This document shows positions 4,702-6,726 of a DNA stretch of 6,726 nt, one piece after another (position 1 is the first letter of the stretch; every line of letters starts with the position of its first letter). Both the position numbers and the translations under genes were made by a program. The notes beneath the pieces are model-generated. The model was not told the origin of the DNA and made no database searches. It was given only the letters and a program-made list of their open reading frames with translations. Source of the stretch: Clostridia bacterium. GTDB taxonomy: Bacteria > Bacillota > Clostridia > Oscillospirales > CAG-272. The stretch covers positions 1 through 6,726 of the forward strand of contig JAFQOC010000406.1 of the NCBI GenBank assembly GCA_017420845.1, given 5' to 3'.

Positions 4702-6348
4702 ATGAATAGAAAAACAATTGGCATACGCAAGGTACTTCTCAGTTTCTTTGCGGTGATTCTCCTGACCTGCGCTATGGCCATGACCGCAGCAGCGGAGGAG
4801 ACCTATGTGTTGGATCTGAACATCACCATGTGTGATGACCGGGGCGAGGAGCTCGACGCGGGTATTAAGGCCTACCTGGCGCCGGGTACCCCCATTATTC
4901 TGGAGGAGCTCATCGCCGAGTATCCCGCTTTAGCAGAGACGTTGGACGGATACGTTCTGGATGCCGATACGGTCGTCGGTTTTCCCGCAGACGGTCGTAT
5001 GCCCGCTCGGAATCTGACGATTGCCGCTACTTACACCGAGATCAAGGATAAGTATACCGTAACCTTTAAGTACGGTCACAACACCGTACTGCCGACCGTC
5101 GTGGAGCACGGCAAAGCCGCAATGGCTCCCGTGAACACCGACAAGGCTGCCACCGCAACCACCGTGTATGAGTTTACCGGTTGGGACGTTGACTTCAGCA
5201 ATGTTACCCGCGACCTGGTGGTTATCGCTCAGTATACCGAGACCGACAGGCAGTATACCGTTACCTTCCGGTTCGGCGACGGCAAGACCGAGGCCGTGAC
5301 CGTTCGGTACGGTGAAGCTGCCAAGGCCCCCGCCGATACCGACAAGGCGGCTACTGAAGACGTAACCTACACCTTCAAGGGGTGGGATACGGATTTTTCT
5401 GAAGTCACCGCCGACATCACCGTCAATGCCGTTTATGAGGAAACTCCTGTGGCCGTTCTCAACACCGAGGAGCTTCAAGCGGCTATTACCGCCTATAAGG
5501 ACAAGGGCCTGGATGTAAACGCCGAGGTCCTGACCAAGGCTGAGGCTGCCGTAACTGACGGCACTCTGACCCAGGAAGAGATCGACACTCTGACCGCCGG
5601 CCTCCTGGCTGCCATCAACGCTGCCGAAAAGGAAACCGAAGCCGAGAGCGATTCCGAGACCGCTCAGCCCGAGGATCCTACAGAGACTCCTGAGGACGCC
5701 ACCCAGCGTCCGACCGAGGAGAATACCACCGTTTCCCCCGTCCCCAATGATAAAATTGATAATGAGACCGCGCCAGACGCGGATGAGGAGGGTTTTATGA
5801 AAGATTGGATGTGGCTCATCCTGGCGAACATCGTGGTTGGTGCTATCGCCGCTGTCGTTTATTTTTTGAACCGTCGCGATTATTCTTCCGAGCCCAAGCC
5901 CGCTAAGGAGAAGCCCGTAGAGGAAGCTCCCGTTGCACAGGAGGCACCCCTGTTCATTCCCTTGGGTGAGGAACTGCCCGAGGAGGACATTATTCCCGAG
6001 GAGATCGAGACTCTGGATGAGGTTTCCGCAGATACCGTTGACGAGCTTATGACGGACCAGCTGGCAGAAACCCTTCTGGAGGAATCCGAGGAGATGGGCG
6101 GCACCGGCAAGTCGGGCATCGTCAACATCGGTGTCATCAGTCCCGCATATCATGCAGGCGACGTGGTCACCCTGGCCAACCTCCAGGAGAAGGGCTTGGT
6201 TGATGCAAACATCGGTCGTCTGAAGGTTCTCGCCTCCGGCACGCTGGATAAGCCCTTGATCATTAAGGCTGAATCCTTCTCCTTCCAGGCAATCAAGATG
6301 ATCACGCTCACCGGCGGTCACGCTGTTCACCTGAAGGCCGAGAAATAA
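4702..6348 (+). CDS. Secreted-repeat, single-pass membrane protein with a cytoplasmic uL15-like C-terminal domain
   Basis: The 548 residues fall into clear parts. A signal peptide covers 1-31, with a probable cut after A31 (TAAA/EE). A divergent first repeat spans 34-112, ending MPARNLTIAATYTE. Two well-matched InlB/Listeria-Bacteroides-type beta repeats follow at 118-179 and 185-246, each running YTVTF...GWD.DFS.VT...V.A.Y. A helical FIVAR-like segment spans about 255-310. An acidic Thr/Pro/Glu linker (311-364) leads to one transmembrane helix at about 368-389, followed by RR, which places the tail inside the cell. The tail starts with an acidic Pro/Glu stretch (394-465) and ends in a compact domain (471-548). 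In that domain VVTLANLQEKGLV, LKVLASGTLDKPLIIKAESF and the final TGGHAVHL resemble the C-terminal part of ribosomal protein L15. Function is unknown. It is far too large, and in the wrong setting, to be the ribosomal protein itself. It has its own promoter, ribosome site and terminator. Confidence 0.9.
   Translation: MNRKTIGIRKVLLSFFAVILLTCAMAMTAAAEETYVLDLNITMCDDRGEELDAGIKAYLAPGTPIILEELIAEYPALAETLDGYVLDADTVVGFPADGRMPARNLTIAATYTEIKDKYTVTFKYGHNTVLPTVVEHGKAAMAPVNTDKAATATTVYEFTGWDVDFSNVTRDLVVIAQYTETDRQYTVTFRFGDGKTEAVTVRYGEAAKAPADTDKAATEDVTYTFKGWDTDFSEVTADITVNAVYEETPVAVLNTEELQAAITAYKDKGLDVNAEVLTKAEAAVTDGTLTQEEIDTLTAGLLAAINAAEKETEAESDSETAQPEDPTETPEDATQRPTEENTTVSPVPNDKIDNETAPDADEEGFMKDWMWLILANIVVGAIAAVVYFLNRRDYSSEPKPAKEKPVEEAPVAQEAPLFIPLGEELPEEDIIPEEIETLDEVSADTVDELMTDQLAETLLEESEEMGGTGKSGIVNIGVISPAYHAGDVVTLANLQEKGLVDANIGRLKVLASGTLDKPLIIKAESFSFQAIKMITLTGGHAVHLKAEK
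5053..5439 (+). repeat. Two tandem diverged copies encoding InlB-type beta repeats
   Basis: The DNA for residues 118-179 (5053-5238) and 185-246 (5254-5439) is a diverged in-frame direct repeat with a unit of about 200 bp. Both copies encode YTVTF near the start, a KAP/MAP turn followed by a shared TDKAAT motif, then a GWD motif with DFS and VT. Third-position differences are frequent, so the duplication looks old. A more distant third copy precedes them at about 4801-5037. Confidence 0.75.
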
Positions 6349-6372
6349 TCCGATTTCTCCCATAAACATATT

Positions 6373-6407
6373 CCACCCACGGCTTTTTCCGTGGGTGGTT
6401 CCTTTTT
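6373..6407 (+). terminator. Strong intrinsic terminator after the 548-aa gene
   Basis: A perfect 10-bp stem, CCACCCACGG/CCGTGGGTGG (6373-6382 with 6389-6398), has a 6-nt loop and is followed by TTCCTTTTT. It lies 24 nt after the stop at 6348 and separates this gene from the tRNA promoter. Confidence 0.93.
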
Positions 6408-6437
6408 CCCATAAGACAAACATTTTCCCATTCCCTC

Positions 6438-6466
6438 TTGACAAACCCGATGCTTTCTGTTATAAT
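6438..6466 (+). promoter_or_regulatory. Promoter of tRNA-Pro, consensus with extended -10
   Basis: TTGACA (6438-6443), a 17-bp spacer and TATAAT (6461-6466) are all at consensus. The three bases before the -10 are TGT, which fits the extended -10 TGn motif. The tRNA begins 14 nt after the -10, so the 5' leader is only a few bases long. Such a strong promoter is typical of a stable RNA gene. Confidence 0.92.
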
Positions 6467-6480
6467 AAAGTATCCGATTT

Positions 6481-6556
6481 CGGGGTGTGGCGCAGTTGGT
6501 AGCGCGCGACGTTTGGGACGTCGATGCCGCAGGTTCGAATCCTGTCACTCCGACCA
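6481..6556 (+). tRNA. tRNA-Pro (anticodon UGG), CCA encoded
   Basis: The acceptor stem CGGGGTG pairs with CACTCCG (one G-U), and discriminator A (6553) is followed by an encoded CCA (6554-6556). The D arm contains GCGC-AGTTGGTA-GCGC. The anticodon stem CGACG/CGTCG encloses the loop TTTGGGA, giving anticodon TGG at 6514-6516, and the T arm contains GGTTCGAATCC. UGG can read all proline codons when modified. The gene stands alone with its own promoter and terminator. Confidence 0.97.
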
Positions 6557-6620
6557 AACCTTACTAATTCGAACGTTCGAAATTCAAAACGAATTGTGAA
6601 CGGATTAGCAAGGTTTTTTC
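6557..6620 (+). terminator. Long imperfect hairpin terminator of tRNA-Pro
   Basis: The stem starts directly after the encoded CCA: AACCTT-CTAAT (6557-6568, one unpaired A) pairs with ATTAG-AAGGTT (6604-6615, one unpaired C). Inner pairings CGTTC/GAACG and AATTC/GAATT lead to a short A-rich loop. The last stem bases run into a T6 tract (6614-6619). The outer stem and U run make termination likely, although the inner part is AT-rich. The remaining 106 nt to the window edge hold no clear gene on the plus strand. Confidence 0.8.
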
Positions 6621-6726
6621 TTTATTTTAGAAGAAAATCATCCCGATTTTTTAGCCTTTCGTTGTGTCCAGTGTAGCATAGGTCTCGCAGATGTAAACGT
6701 AAAAAAATATCACCGAAAAATGAAAA

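Noticed and set aside
4698..4709. Three-codon frame ATG TAT GAA TAG overlapping the start of the 548-aa gene
   Set aside because: Its ATG is only 1 nt after AGGAGG, too close for normal initiation, whereas the ATG at 4702 has suitable 5-nt spacing.
4930..6444. 504-codon open frame on the minus strand opposite the 548-aa gene
   Set aside because: It is an antisense shadow. The plus-strand frame has signal peptide, repeats, a membrane helix, promoter, ribosome site and terminator, while the antisense product is a Gly/Leu/Val-rich string with no domain, and its start lies beyond the strong terminator.
6327..6557. 76-codon minus-strand frame starting MVGVTGFEPAAS
   Set aside because: This is the well-known false protein produced by translating a tRNA gene backwards; it covers tRNA-Pro and its promoter.
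6481..6620. tRNA-Pro 3' end considered as an integrase attachment site
   Set aside because: No second copy of the tRNA 3' end and no integrase occur in the window, and the tRNA is followed directly by its own terminator.
915..6720. Twelve-base word ATCACCGAAAAA at 915-926 and 6709-6720
   Set aside because: About one such 12-base match is expected by chance in a window of this size, and the flanks do not extend it.

Overview
The window looks like chromosome of a Gram-positive, anaerobic Clostridia-type bacterium, most likely of the Oscillospiraceae/Ruminococcaceae group. This rests on RNase J, an AbrB-type regulator with a zinc-ribbon tail, a membrane-anchored SurA/PrsA-like foldase, near-consensus sigma-A promoters with 17-bp spacers, AGGAGG-type ribosome binding sites, and GC-rich genes set in AT-rich gaps. 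The species assignment is inference. No phage, transposon or CRISPR element is visible.

Left part, minus strand (1-3937). Reading leftwards from 3937 there is a 93-aa single-pass membrane protein of unknown function. Next comes a perfect-consensus promoter (3540-3568) and a leader of about 330 nt with several hairpins, one of which looks like an intrinsic terminator. A 160-aa basic, low-complexity reading frame (2720-3202) follows, then RNase J (978-2705). The last gene is a membrane-anchored foldase-like protein (1-767) that runs off the window. The 160-aa frame and RNase J lie in different frames, and the RNase J frame has no good start of its own. The two probably form, or recently formed, one RNase J gene with a long disordered N-terminal extension.

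Right part, plus strand (4069-6620). An AbrB/SpoVT-family regulator (4142-4432) with its own consensus promoter is transcribed divergently from the 93-aa gene. A 548-aa cell-surface/membrane protein (4702-6348) follows, also with its own promoter and ending at a strong terminator. The region closes with tRNA-Pro(UGG) (6481-6556), its promoter and a long terminator hairpin.

The most unusual gene is the 548-aa protein. It combines a signal peptide, about three InlB/Listeria-Bacteroides-type beta repeats, a helical segment, an acidic Thr/Pro/Glu linker and one transmembrane helix. Its predicted cytoplasmic tail ends in a domain resembling the C-terminal part of ribosomal protein uL15. An outside-facing repeat stalk joined to an inside-facing ribosomal-protein-like domain is not a standard architecture and is the best candidate here for something undescribed. 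The genes otherwise appear to be separate transcription units with no obvious shared pathway: RNA decay, protein folding outside the membrane, a regulator and a tRNA.
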